Below, one piece after another: positions 46,786 to 57,272 of a stretch of 64,000 nucleotides of DNA. Below the pieces are notes generated by a model that was given only the letters and a program-made list of their open reading frames with translations, searched no databases and was not told where the DNA came from. A program made the position numbers and the translations under genes. The DNA lies in the NCBI GenBank assembly GCA_963678675.1, contig OY783199.1:22813546-22877545 (forward strand), given 5' to 3'. Each line of letters starts with the position of its first letter. Position 1 is the stretch's first letter. Source of the stretch: Xiphydria camelus (lineage: Eukaryota > Arthropoda > Insecta > Hymenoptera > Xiphydriidae).

Positions 46786-47680
46786 ATATTAGGAGGTTGC
46801 ATTGAAAGCCACTGTTCTCCTACAGATGGCTCTAACTATTTAAGGTATGTCGTGAGCAGCGACTAATCTTCTTGTATCACTCTAAATCATGGACGTTTCT
46901 CATTAAAATTCAGTCATTAAACTGCTATTTTTGGTTAATATAAGTCTATGTCTATAACCAAAGAAAATGAGACGCGAGAAGTTGTTTTTGATGTGTATTT
47001 CTACACTACTTTAATTTTTTTTTAAATGCTGTTGCAGCTCATCAATTACTTGTGCAAACTTATGCTGAATCTGCTCCATTAGAAACAGTATGTTGAGATT
47101 GGTTTCGTTGCTTCAAAAGTAGAAACTGTGATGTTCACGACAAACAACAGCCAGGTCAAACAAAGTAGTTCGAAGATGAACAAATGTGCAAGCTCTATTG
47201 GAAAAAACCCTACTCAAACGCCCAAAGAATTGGCTCAGCAGCTTGAAGTCGATAGGAATCTACAATTTGACGTCATCTACATGCCATGGGAAAGATTGAA
47301 AACGAAGAAAAATGGCTGCCACATGAATTGATCGAAAATTCCATTGCTAATCGTCTGAAGATCTCGATTTCTTTGCTTGCAAAGCATAAAAAGAAAAGTT
47401 TTTTATGGCGTATCGTAACCGGTGAAGAGAAATAGATCTATTTTGACAACCCGAAACATAAAAAATCATGGGTTCATCCTGTCCAATCATCAACGTCGAT
47501 ACCAAGAAAAAAAAACCACGGTCACCAAACAATACTTTCAATTTGGTGGGGTGGGGTGGAAGGTGTCGTTTATTATGAGCTATTGAAGCCGAATGAATCA
47601 ATTAAGTACTGCCAAACGTTACCAACAACAATTGGAATGTTTAAATGATAATTTGATGCAAAAACGACCATGTTTATAAT
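46786..47680 (+). mobile_element. Truncated mariner element
   Basis: TATTAGGAGGTTGCATTGAA at ~46786 resembles the TTAGGTTGGCAATAAAG-type ends of insect mariners, preceded by TA. The coding relic follows and breaks off at ~47676, where Tc1-like terminal sequence begins. The 3' half, including its terminal repeat, is missing and was not found beyond the Tc1-like element, so the truncation was not a clean insertion. Confidence 0.6.
47024..47676 (+). pseudogene. mariner transposase pseudogene (N-terminal half)
   Basis: With several frame changes and stops the reading passes the mariner landmarks in order: NAVAAHQLLVQTYAESAP, DWFRCFKS with DKQQPGQ, FEDEQ, RHLHAMGKIENEEKWLPHEL, SLLAKHKKKSFLWRIVTG, then IYFDNPKHKKSWVHP and SSTS, VVYYELLKPNES, and finally a QLECLNDNLMQKRP-like end. 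The family's first catalytic motif is VTGDEKWI; here it reads VTGEEK followed by a stop, so the catalytic aspartate is replaced. Both helix-turn-helix and early DDE parts are present; the second and third catalytic residues are lost with the truncation. Dead copy, closest in appearance to the mauritiana/cecropia type. Confidence 0.85.
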
Positions 47681-49310
47681 AATAATGACCGGTGTTATAA
47701 TAATGACTATTTTGGGGTTTCGTTTATCTCTTTTTGCGAGTATTTTCCATATTTTATTTCGAGGATTTAGTATTTAGTATTTAAGTTTATGATTCATTTT
47801 TACCATGCACTTCAATTTTAGGGCAGTAAAAAACATACCACCACTATAAAAGTAACAGTTAGATATTTTTTTAATGAAAACAAAACTGAATGATAATAAT
47901 AAAACAACGGTATTATGATCTTACAATTTAGTAGCATATCCTTTTGCTACAATCACAGCCGCGCAACAGGACGTCATCGAATCCACAAACTTTATCACTT
48001 TTTCAATAGGGTTTGGCCTATTCGTCCGATAATGCCGTCATCAAGCCGTCCAGTTTCTTGATTTGTCGAGTTCTTACGCTTCGCTCCAGCTCCTTCCACG
48101 TGTTCTCGATCGAGTTGAAGTCCGGCGACTGTGCTGGCCAATGCAACACCCAAACGCTCTCTGTGAGCAGTCAATCATTCCTTCAACAATCGCGATGTGT
48201 GTTTGAGGTCGTTGTCATGATGAAACGTCCATTCCGGTGACATCTTATCTGTCGCATACGGCAACATAACGTTTTCGAGGAGATCCCGATACGTGACGCC
48301 CGTCATAGTCCCTTCAATACGAGATAACGGACCGACTCCATCTCGACTAAAGCATCCTTAAATAGTCAATATTTACTAACAATAAGAGCATTCAATTACT
48401 CTCCAAAAATGTAACATTACCCCAAGCCATAACTCTTCCACCACCGTTTTTTATCGTCGGGACTTGATAACGCCTATTAAAACGCTGGCCGATCGGACAA
48501 CGAATGTATTTGATGCCATCGGATGAGAAAAGGTTAAATTTGCTCTCATCCGACCAAAGAATCTTAGCCAAATCAGTCTTTGTCCATATCAGGTGGCTCC
48601 TGGCAAACTCCAAGTGGGCTTTGTGGTTCTTTGCCAAGATCAGTGGCTTCTTGAACGGCCACCTGCCGAGTAGATTCGCCTCTCGAAGCCTTCTTCGCAC
48701 AGTTTCCGTACTAATATGCGAGCCCATGTGTTCCCGAGCATACATGCGAGCGTCAGTGGCGGTCTTCTTTGGATCGTCCTCTACAATGCGCACTAATCGA
48801 CAGTCATCGTGAAAAGTAGAAATACGTGGACAGCCACTTCCCGGCTTTCTATCCACGGGATCGGTGGCTCGAAACTTGCTAAATAGGCGGCTGACCATCG
48901 CATTGATGACGTTGAAGTCCGCAGCAACACCACGATTGCTGCGGCCGGCTAATCTTGCATTCACGATCGCCCGACATTCCACATCAGTTACTTGCTTTAG
49001 CATCACTAAAAGCACAATGAAGGAATAAAAATATGACAAGGAATAAAAATTAAATGCAACAATTGACTGAAAAATTCAGGTGGCACGTTTGTTTGAGTAC
49101 CCTAAAATTAATGCGTATGAAAAAAGTCAATCGTAAGCTTAAACACGAAACAATGAATCGTCAAAATAAAATATGGAAAATACTCGCAAAAAGAGATAAA
49201 CAAAACCATAAAACAGCTTTTATTAAAACGCCATTCGTTTTATCTAAAATAGCCTCGAACATTACGTTAAAAAATTACTTTTCACTAGGTAGTGCGTTTT
49301 TTTTACCGCT
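47681..49310 (-). mobile_element. Tc1-like transposon with long inverted repeats
   Basis: Sequences at ~47695-47855 and ~49060-49265 are inverted copies, best seen in TTTATCTCTTTTTGCGAGTA and TTTTCCATATTTTATTT, and both end inward near ATTTTAGGG. The right side continues outward to a terminus around CAGTAGCGGTAAAAAAAACG (~49291-49313 in reverse). The matching ~70 outer bases on the left are missing, at the junction with the mariner relic. Similar words at the inner (GGGTACTCAAACAAACG) and outer ends recall the IR/DR layout of some Tc1 elements. The transposase between them is decayed. Confidence 0.8.
47921..49000 (-). pseudogene. Tc1-like transposase pseudogene (DD34E type)
   Basis: The first 200 codons are open from a start near 49000. 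An N-terminal helix-turn-helix region (ECRAIVNARLAGRSNRGVAA…VSRLFSKF) is followed by a GRP-like segment (DRKPGSGCPRIS), a second DNA-binding part (HISTETVRRRLREANLLGR) and the first catalytic motif ILWSDESKFNLF. After a break near 48400 the reading resumes with TYRDLLENVMLPYA and the second motif TFHHDNDLKHTSRL, then after another frame change HWPAQSPDFNSIENTWKELE, which carries the third catalytic glutamate. The spacing between second and third motif is consistent with 34 residues. The reading ends at a stop near 47921. All three motifs survive, but at least two breaks make it non-functional. Confidence 0.9.
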
Positions 49311-50631
49311 ACTGTAGGTAGGGCAAATTGGTATCGATTGTAACGGGAAGTTAAAGCTAAATTCTCATTATTTTTTATAGCAGCGATGGGCCAACTTCTT
49401 GTTTTAACCAGCCTCAATCTGCCTAACATCTACGTATTAGAGTATACATACTATATGCTGAAAATTTATACGAAAAAATCCAAAGTAAATTAAAAAATAA
49501 ACTATGCTTATGCATGTATGCATATTACTATTATCTTCGTCATCATCTGAATACAAGTATTTTCGGAGCGTGAAACATAACAGAAATCCGACGCGAAAAT
49601 CTTATTATTTTGAAGCATATTTAAACAAGGGGGTACCTGGATACCCGGTCGTTGACATAAGGGATAAACTGAATATTCAACTCTGTGGCGGCTCTGACTG
49701 TCAATAGAATTATTCTACTAATTTACTTGTTAATGAGATATTTTTAATTAAAAATCATAACTTCCGTTTGAATTTCAGAATGTGCTTTACTAAACGTAAA
49801 CTTAGTATGCAGTTTGTCTTTCATTAATTTCAGAGAAGTACTGAGGCAAATATAAAGCCCTCTATAGACCTACATATATTTATGAGTTATGACCATTACA
49901 GAGGTACACGCGCCTATTAAGCTACAAGAATATTTCATATAAATATCGAACAAAGAAACTGGTGTACCGCAAAAAATATTATTTAAGAAATATTAGATTA
50001 TTTTTATCGCGGCGCCATTCGGAAATATCACTATATATTACTACAGTAATACGGTTAACTCTTCTACAGTGATATTCCTTGACTACAGCTATAGTATTAT
50101 TTCCAGCTGGTTACCACGGAAGTCAGACGTTGCCATGAAAATCACAAAAAAAGAGAGAAACATCCGTCCAGCTATGCCAAGAAATCTTACGCATTACTCT
50201 GCGGTAACTGTGTACGCGCGATTAGCTATACCTCCTACTGCAACGTGGGTAACTTCTGCAGCAGTATTGCTGTGGCTGCTGCAATACTACTTCCAACTGT
50301 ACTACCACGACAGAGTTGGAAGTGTTTCTAAAGCCCATAACTATTGTATTTGCTTCAATACCGGTAATGCGGTAATCGCGGTTGAAGTGTAAATGCCACA
50401 TTTTTACGAGTATGTCAGCTGTTTCCGTTCCAAGATACACATAAATATAAAACGCATTTACGAGCTGACGACACATTCGAGGCTTTCAGACATCAACCAC
50501 ATTTTCGAGTAAAGTTATTCTTTCGATGTGACAAAAATGATCCTTATTTGTCACAGTTACCGTTCCACTCAAGAACCATAGATATATTGAAAATGCATGC
50601 ATGTGGTTCGCTTGGTACTATCAATACTCAC
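49311..50631. other. Non-coding stretch, probable intron
   Basis: AT-rich DNA next to the exon at 50632-50815. The first bases downstream of that exon on the minus strand form a GTGAGTATTG donor. No further exon was recognised here. Confidence 0.5.
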
Positions 50632-50815
50632 TTGAAGAAGTACGTGTCGTTGGCGTAACCGAAGAAAGGCACGGTGTAGGTCAGCATCCATATATTACCG
50701 CCGCCACAGTCGTAGTACGGTTTCGACCAGCGTCCGTCCTCGTATTTAACCGTTAGAATTTCATCCTCCACGCGATCGGTGTGCGCACTGCCGTTATGCG
50801 TATACGAGTGCAGTC
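50632..50815 (-). CDS. Internal exon, probable Cache-domain receptor (GPR158/179-like)
   Basis: Read on the minus strand, a strong acceptor (TTTTTTTCCTGTTATTTCAG) precedes the exon and a strong donor (GTGAGTATTG) follows. The 184 bases are open in one frame only: two leading bases, 60 full codons, two trailing bases. The peptide runs LHSYTHNGSAHTD, EDEILTVKYEDGRWSKPYYD, CGGGNIWMLTYTVPFFGYAN and DTYFF. Third-position variation cannot be tested here, but composition is clearly protein-like. The W-KPYYDC…W-LTYTVPFFGY pattern resembles ligand-binding Cache domains, and from memory is closest to the GPR158/GPR179-like orphan receptor group that includes fly CG31760; this assignment is inference. 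Such receptors sit in the plasma membrane with this domain outside. No other exon of the gene was identified, so its neighbours must be far away or unrecognised. Confidence 0.8.
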
Positions 50816-52090
50816 CTGAAATAACAGGAAAAAAAGAAGCATGGAGTCAGACCCGATTCGATCCACACAAGTTTAAATAAATTAAAGGTACATAGTTTAT
50901 AGTTTGCTCGACGTCGATCAGCGCCGATGGTGCGCGGAAGAAACCAATCCATCGGGTGTATATTCGCCGGAAAAAGCCGCACATTTTCCATCCGCTCGCG
51001 CTGGATTGCAGCTGCTGGATTAACGCGCTTGCGAGTATACCGAGCGGTTATTTAACGTAGACGTCTGCCGCAGGATTTTAGTGCCAAAAATACGATCAGA
51101 AAAATAGCGTCTGCTGCTTAACACTATGGCAGCAACGATAACATTCGGCAGAAAATCTTGCAATAGTTGCGCAAATATTACGAAGTAGCTTTATGGCGCT
51201 ATTCTGTAGTTACACAGTTTTCTCTTATGTGACTTGATATGCAGAATGTAGCCGCTTATGGAGCTTATAGTTTTGTATGAAACAGCACCATTATGTACTT
51301 CCCTTAAAACGAGGCTAATTTAGCACCTATTGCTACTTATGATCTCTTATGTGAAACATTTCTTTAAAATTGTGCTTGTGCCTACTATAAATAATAATTT
51401 ATTCCCCCAACAAAAAATGCGTAAAGGGGAGAGCGGGGCTAAAATACCTAATGGGAGTAAGTAGTAACAGGCGTTTTGTAAGACGACGCAATTTTCGGGG
51501 ATGCACGAAATCGCACTCTCTGGATAAGCTAGGTGTCTCTGGTAACCGTTGTAACCGGCCAATCACCAGCGCGCCTACTCTGAAGAGAGTTCTACGTGTC
51601 ATATAAAATTCTGACATATGAGGATGAATTTTTATTTTCGTAATTTTGGTTTATTAGGTTTATTATCATGTCTTATGCAGCATGCAACACTAAGTACTAT
51701 TAAGTACGTTAGTCTTCCACAGTAACAAGCGTATTATTAATATAATAATATACAAACCCTATGCATTTTATTTCAATTCATAGTAAAAATAACGATTTTG
51801 GATGCAAAATAATACTTTTGTGGGGCCAGTTGTAACACATTGAAACGTATTGGAGAAGAAATTTTAAAAATTTAGTATTGCTAAAAAACCAAGTAAAATA
51901 TTATTAGGTCCCATAGAATAAGACACATAGGATTTATAGACTTATTTTTGGTATATTTAATTAAAGAAGACTAACGTTTAATGAATAAGGTACACAGAGG
52001 AATAAATGCAGCTGCCTATAATAAATATTCTGTCACCCAAAGATATTGATATGTGATTAAAAATTGTTAAAATTTATAAACCTTTCTATT
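50816..52090. other. Non-coding stretch, probable intron
   Basis: Upstream of the exon on the minus strand. The first ~40 bases form the pyrimidine-rich acceptor tract. The remainder is AT-rich; frames at 51347-51617 are not supported. Confidence 0.5.
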
Positions 52091-52553
52091 ATACAGGGTA
52101 AGACAGTGAAACGTCACGATTTCAGTTCGGACTGGCGGTCTTGGTGGGAGGTCACGAGAATGGGGGGCTGGACTTTTGTCATCTAGACAGGTAAAAGTGT
52201 TAGTAGCCATGGAACGTTGGTCCAGTGAGCAACGCGCGCGCGTTTGCCGTAAAGGATTATTACAAAAACTCGGATAGTTTTGTTAGTACCCAACGCGCTT
52301 TCCGTCATGAGTTTAATTTACCCCCAAGGGCTCCCGTGCCATCTCGTAAAGCTATCGCGCTTTGGGTTAGAAACTTTGAAGCCACTGCTAGCACAGAAAG
52401 AAAAAAGGCGGTAGTGAAAAAACAAGCCGTACCCCGGATAATATTGATCGTGTGCGTGAAACTTTAGGAAGAAGCCCACGGAAATCAGCGAGGCGGCACA
52501 GCGTAGAACTTAATATCAGCGATCGAACATTAAGAAGGATTTTGAAGAATGAT
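52091..52553 (+). mobile_element. 5' fragment of a mariner-like element with DUF4817-type transposase
   Basis: ATACAGGGTAAGACAGTGAA begins the element and resembles other ACAGGGTR-type ends in this window. From ATG at 52209 the reading, with a frame change near 52230 and another near 52435, follows MERWS-EQR, AFAVKDYYKNSDSFVSTQRA, FRHEFNLPPRAPVPSRKAI, LWVRNFEATAST, then TPDNIDRVRETLGRSPRKSA and RRHSVELNISDRTLRRILKN. This is the N-terminal helix-turn-helix region (DUF4817) of a mariner-like transposase group common in arthropods. The DDE catalytic half is missing: at 52554 the sequence switches abruptly to another repeat. Non-functional. Confidence 0.85.
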
Positions 52554-52554
52554 C

Positions 52555-52740
52555 GTGCAGCTCGAGCTGTACGAGCGAAGCGAGTACGGCAATCGCACTC
52601 GTTAGAACGGCGCGAAACAACCGAATAACGAATTCTATTTTTTGTCACTAAGTGTCAAATACGAGGTTGACGATTTCACGCACTGCGCGACTTTTCACGA
52701 ATTGGTGTGTGAAAGATGATTTCACATGCGTCGAGAACGC
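52555..52740 (+). repeat. Dispersed repeat (TTTTGTCACT / GCACTGCGC family), copy 1
   Basis: GTACGAGCGAAGCGAGTACGG, GGCGCGAAACA, TTTTTTGTCACTAAGTGTCA, CGAGGTTGACG and TTTCACGCACTGCGCGACTT occur here in the same order as on the minus strand of 58640-58975. It starts exactly where the transposase fragment breaks off, so it probably inserted there or marks a deletion junction. Confidence 0.65.
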
Positions 52741-53340
52741 CCATGAAACCGAGTATTTAACACTGAATGACGAAAAAGCCGTTTTCAATCTTCCACAGAA
52801 AGTACATAATAATAATTAGTAATAATCAGTAGATTTTACTCTGTATTATCTTCCGTAACTGTAAGAATATCGATATAGTAGATCGTTCGTAAAATAGAAG
52901 CATCTATTCTCCTTCACCAGTAGGGCATAAATTCTCCGTCACGATCTGCTTTTTGTTTCATTTCGATATCTCAAACGGTTCCGAAGTTACAAAATTCAAG
53001 ATTTATATAGGGGAGCGTAAATTCTAAATGTTACGGGTCGTGCGGACTCAGTTAAACATCGGTTGACCTGTGCCCCCTTGGGATGATGCTCGAGGGTATA
53101 CGTGTTTACATTTCAGCACGCGGGCTATATGACACTTCTAGTATCTCTTCCGCCCAAATTCTAAACTACTACCAGACCTGTTTTGTCTACTGACTTTGAA
53201 CTCGGCGAAATCAAAGGGTTGGCTTTCCTATGCATCGAAAGGCGTTCTGTAAGTGTGACTCGTGTCCGCTATGTTCGAAAAGATGGGGGACGCGAGTCAA
53301 GACGCAAGAGGGGCAGGGCAGGGTTCAGATACAAGGCCAG
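52741..53340. other. Non-coding stretch
   Basis: A GC-rich tandem of GGGCAGGGCAGG and CAGGGCCAGGGCC words begins at ~53318 and leads into the next element. The 98-codon frame at 53183-53479 is a by-product of it. Confidence 0.45.
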
Positions 53341-53372
53341 AGTAGGGCAGGGCCAGGGCCAGGGCAGGGTCC

Positions 53373-54448
53373 AGATACACATGCTAGTTTCGAGCACGAA
53401 AGCATACTTTTTTCGAGCAAGTGCTCCTAGTAGCATGTGTGTCCATAGTCTTGCTAGTATCGAGCATGCTTGGAAGTAGCATGCTCACAAATCGACCGAT
53501 GGTTGATTTTCGAGCATGCTTCCTGAGGCGGGGGTGAAAAAGGGAATGCTTATAAGCAAGTGTGGACGGTGTTTGGTAATAAGCATGCTAGTCTCCATCA
53601 GTCGTGTTCCGTCACGTCTATTTAGTGGAACCTAATAAAAAAAACGTATTTGAGATGAAAAGGAATTTATTCTCATTGAATAAAACTCTATTTGAATTAG
53701 ATAAATGTTCTACTAGGTTCGTACTCGATTAAAAAGATATGCAAAACATTAATTTAATGTAAATAGACTTTTATTCGGTGTAAATAAATGTCTATTTATC
53801 TCAAATAAATTTTTCTCTTATATAGGTTCTTATTTAACTAGACCTCTTCCCTCAGAGTACTTGCTTATGGCGAAAGAAATGTTTCTTTGGGCCAAGTAAA
53901 TATTCATTACCTATTACTCTATTTTTGTTTGAATGAAAGAGACATTGTAATAATTAATAAACTTACATTTACTTGGCTTAACAAAATATTTTTTCCGCCG
54001 TAATCAAGTATAGATTTATTAAATGAAAATAAACTCTTTTCTCAGTATGCGAAGTAACTTTGATCGAACGAACGAAGTATTCGCTAAACTGACAAATTTC
54101 TAGAAAATCATAAACGGAATCAAGGAATTTTACTTCCAAATTTGACCGTGATAAAAAGTTAATCGCTGTTTCTCAGAATCTCACATACATTATAAATTAT
54201 ATTTTCTCTTTTATCTATGAGCGTGACAACAAATATTCGTCAGTTGGAGTTTTTAACGAATTACAGCCTGCTTGCTACAGACAGCCTGCTAGTAAATAGC
54301 ATGTGTATTCGAGTGCTTGCTTTAAGCATGCTTATTTAGAAGCATGCTTAAAAGTAGCATGCTAATACCAAGCACATGTGAACAGTTAAAAGACCATGCT
54401 ACTTTTAAGCATGCTCATTAGCATGCTTTTTTACTAGCATGTGTATCT
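53373..54448. mobile_element. AGCATGCT-rich element with AGATACACATGCTAGT ends
   Basis: AGATACACATGCTAGT (53373-53388) is repeated inverted at 54433-54448. Both subterminal regions (53373-53600 and 54285-54448) are packed with AGCATGCT, GAGCATGCTT and TAGCATGT words. The centre is AT-rich and holds inverted words such as GGCCAAGTAAATATTCATTA (~53890) and its diverged inverse (~53980), which may be a separate nested MITE. No transposase. Confidence 0.6.
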
Positions 54449-55744
54449 GTACCTTAACTCTTGTATAGATGGTGGACTTAGATAGCCTCCCTCGCAAGTG
54501 CTTCCACTTTGGCATGCGTGACTACCATTCGACCCTTCTTACGGTTCTACAACTCAGTAAAAGTGCACGGGCACCTATCAAAATCCAATCTTAAATTGAG
54601 ACCGGATCTGTTGGCTGTAGATATTCATTTATTAGCGTTTTTTGAAACCGCGTTTCATGTGAACGAAGTCGCGAGCCTTGCTAGTCTCGTCATATAAATG
54701 CAGTACACAATAGAAGAGAGTAATACGTCTTTGCGAAGTAGGTCTTGTATCGAGCTTAAACTTCTATTCCGAGGAGCAGCTATATAGATGCATCTTATAA
54801 TCTAGCTACGCGAGAATGGTTCCATGTTTTCCACAGTCCACTTCGCAAATAGAGCTTAGCGAACGTGTCGAGTAGCTTCGCAAAATAGCTCCGCAATCCC
54901 GCATCGCTGAAAGTTTCCTTCACGATCTGTAATACGATCGAACGACCCGGCTTTTTTGGCGTATTTTTCTGTGACGGAGGACACGACTGGGCAAAAGTAC
55001 GCTATTCAAAGAGTCACTTTCGAGCATCAAGCACTTTCGTCCCGGTCAAAAAGCAGAATCGCGAAACTGCAGTCCAATCCAATTAAGGTCGGTCGTCGCA
55101 GAATTCCGGGACATGGGAAACTAGGTGCAATTTCACTTGTCGGCCCGAGCGATCACCCGAAATGAAATAAAACGAAGAAGCGCAAGCCGACCCATCCTTC
55201 GCACCCTCGTTAACGAGCCCTGCGCGCGAATCATTAAAAGTCCACTTTATCGAGAAAGTGGGCGTGAAGGAGTCGGAGGAAGAATATTCTCCTCTCGCAC
55301 GTCTCTTCGAAACCACGAGACGGTCGACTTTACTGTATAATGCATGTGGAATGTCCTCCACCGTCGCTCGAATAAATATCTCGGAATAATTTGGTCATGA
55401 TTTCTTTAGATGAAAAGGAAAAACTTATCTTGCCGATAACGAGCAGATATTTAACCCTTAATTTGGCAGATGTTAATAAAACATTTTTTAGTGGGATAAT
55501 TATGTTTTTTTTATCAATTGGGGCTTAGTAAACATATTTATGATAAAAAATTAAAATTTAAACCGATAGGAATACATTTTTGTACGTATAGGAATAAATT
55601 TATTAGTTGCAAGAAAATAATTTGACAATATATTGTATATTATTGGATAGATTGCTTAGTTTGAAGTAAAACTACAAAGTTCATGAATCAATTGTTTAAT
55701 TCTCGTGTTAAATACCCAAAATTTACCTATGGCATTGTTGTTTT
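54449..55744. other. Non-coding stretch with a CpG-rich island at 54880-55370
   Basis: Overlapping frames on both strands in the island (55083-55361 minus, 55125-55340 plus) show no family motif and no usable splice-site pair that I could defend. Confidence 0.4.
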
Positions 55745-55886
55745 GCTTCTACTTTGAAGCTAAAAATCGGAGAAATTTCCGTATTTTCCACTTTTAGCTT
55801 CAAAGTAGTAGTTATTTTGCTTCTACTTTGAAGCTAAAAATCGGAGAAATTTCCGCATTTTCCACTTTTAGCTTCAAAGTAGAAGC
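55745..55886. repeat. Two tandem hairpins, period 74 bp
   Basis: GCTTCTACTTTGAAGCTAAA starts at 55745 and 55819. In each unit the inverse TTTTAGCTTCAAAGTAG closes a stem around ATCGGAGAAATTTCCG. In the second unit, including its TTATTTTGC flank, the arms are perfect over 28 bases. This is a strong candidate for a folded RNA or a cruciform. Confidence 0.85.
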
Positions 55887-55983
55887 AAAATAACATAGAG
55901 CAAGAACCTACTTTGCATGCCTTAGCTTCTACTCAATGGAAAGGCTCTGGCCATCAAAGTAGGGGCAAAATTTCAGACTTGGG

Positions 55984-56447
55984 CGGTCACCCATCCAACT
56001 ACTGTCCGTAATTTTTGCTGCTTAACCCTTCTGAGGTCGCGCCTTTTCAACCAACGTTTCTGGTCGCGTGATTGGGGCCGCCCCGCCCGTGTATTGCTGA
56101 GCACGATGTTGCCACGTCATAACGGCGATCAGTAACGAGACACGACTTACATTGCATTGTCGCTGGCAACGTCACAGACCAAATTTCTACTGCGAATCTG
56201 GTCGCACAGTAAGGACGGCCCCGCATTTTTCGCGTCACGCTTCATTAATATATTTTTTTTTCAATTTTTCTAATGAATGCAGAACTATCATATTATAATC
56301 ATCGTATTCACGACACTTCAATGAAGGAATACGTAGCCGGTGATCGTTCAAATCGAGGTAGTTAAGCAACTATGACTATTTAAAGAAAAAAGTGCGAGGC
56401 CGCCCTCATCACGCGACCTCAGAAGGGTTAACTTCGTTGATCGGTCG
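55984..56447 (-). pseudogene. 5S rRNA-like segment, split by an insertion
   Basis: On the minus strand, GACCGATCAACGAAGTTAAG is followed, after the insertion at 56022-56431, by CAGC and then TTGGATGGGTGACC. These correspond to the internal control region of animal 5S rRNA: the GAAGTTAAGCAGCG A-box part and the TTGGATGGGTGACC C-box part. Only about half a 5S gene is recognisable and the middle is altered, so it is a 5S-derived repeat (as in SINE3-type elements) and not a working gene. Confidence 0.7.
56022..56431. mobile_element. 402-bp piggyBac-type MITE inserted in the 5S-like segment
   Basis: TTAA (56022-56025 and 56428-56431) flanks perfect 16-bp TIRs CCCTTCTGAGGTCGCG / CGCGACCTCAGAAGGG. 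The related copy at 62459-62520 has the uninterrupted site CTGCTTAACTTCG, so the insertion point and the duplicated TTAA are proven by comparison within the window. The interior is GC-rich with no transposase. Confidence 0.92.
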
Positions 56448-57102
56448 GTGTCCTCGAGTCCTCATCTGCTGCACGCTCCTGTGATATTAAAGTAGTATGG
56501 TCACGAATCGATTTCCAAGATTAAAATATGAAATAGTTTTGTATGCAAGTTAATATCAATAGAAACCGCCTGGTGCAATTTGTGGTAGATTGACTGTTTA
56601 GTATGTTTAGTAAAAATTAATTACCAAGTAGGAAATAACCCAGAGTCTTATGGGCAAATCACATTTTTCGGGGTTTGTATGTGAGATCCAAGATTAAAAT
56701 ATAAATAAAATACCAAAAAACGGGGGGAAAAAAAACAAAAATTTACATTTATTTTTATTCTTATGGTCATAAATTTTTTAATTCACAAAGAGAATTTTCA
56801 ATTATAAATCTTAGTTTTTTGATGACTTTTTTTACGGACACTGAGCGATCACTTTGGAGAGTGACCATACTTTAAGTATTACTATTGGTGTTCATATTGT
56901 TTGATGTACAAATGTATGTTGCTTTTTCAGTCAATAAGAAAGAGCTTGAATAAATAAGTTTTTATAATTGTATTATTCTTTTCTCAACATTTTTCTAAAT
57001 TTATGATTATATATTTTGATAAATATTCTTGCATAAACGCAAATTTATATTAATAAATAAATAATTATATGAATGTTTATTCATCTTACATTAATTAATT
57101 GT

Positions 57103-57272
57103 CTTTGATTTACTATAATAATCTGCCATTTTTAATAAACAACAAGTAAACAATAAACAATATAGTTTATAACTTGCTCAACATACTCTTTGATTTACTA
57201 TAATAATCTGCCATTTTTAATAAACAACAAATAAACAATAAACAATATAGTTTATAACTTGCTCAACATACT
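57103..57272. repeat. Near-perfect 85-bp tandem duplication
   Basis: CTTTGATTTACTATAATAAT starts at 57103 and 57188. The copies differ at about one base over their length. The other core copy (62840-62930) has the unit only once, so the duplication is recent and local. Confidence 0.9.

Noticed and set aside
48504..48812. 102-codon plus frame
   Set aside because: Shadow of the Tc1-like transposase on the opposite strand.
53183..53479. 98-codon basic frame with GQGQGQG run
   Set aside because: Generated by the GGGCAGG / CAGGGCC tandem outside the AGCATGCT-rich element.
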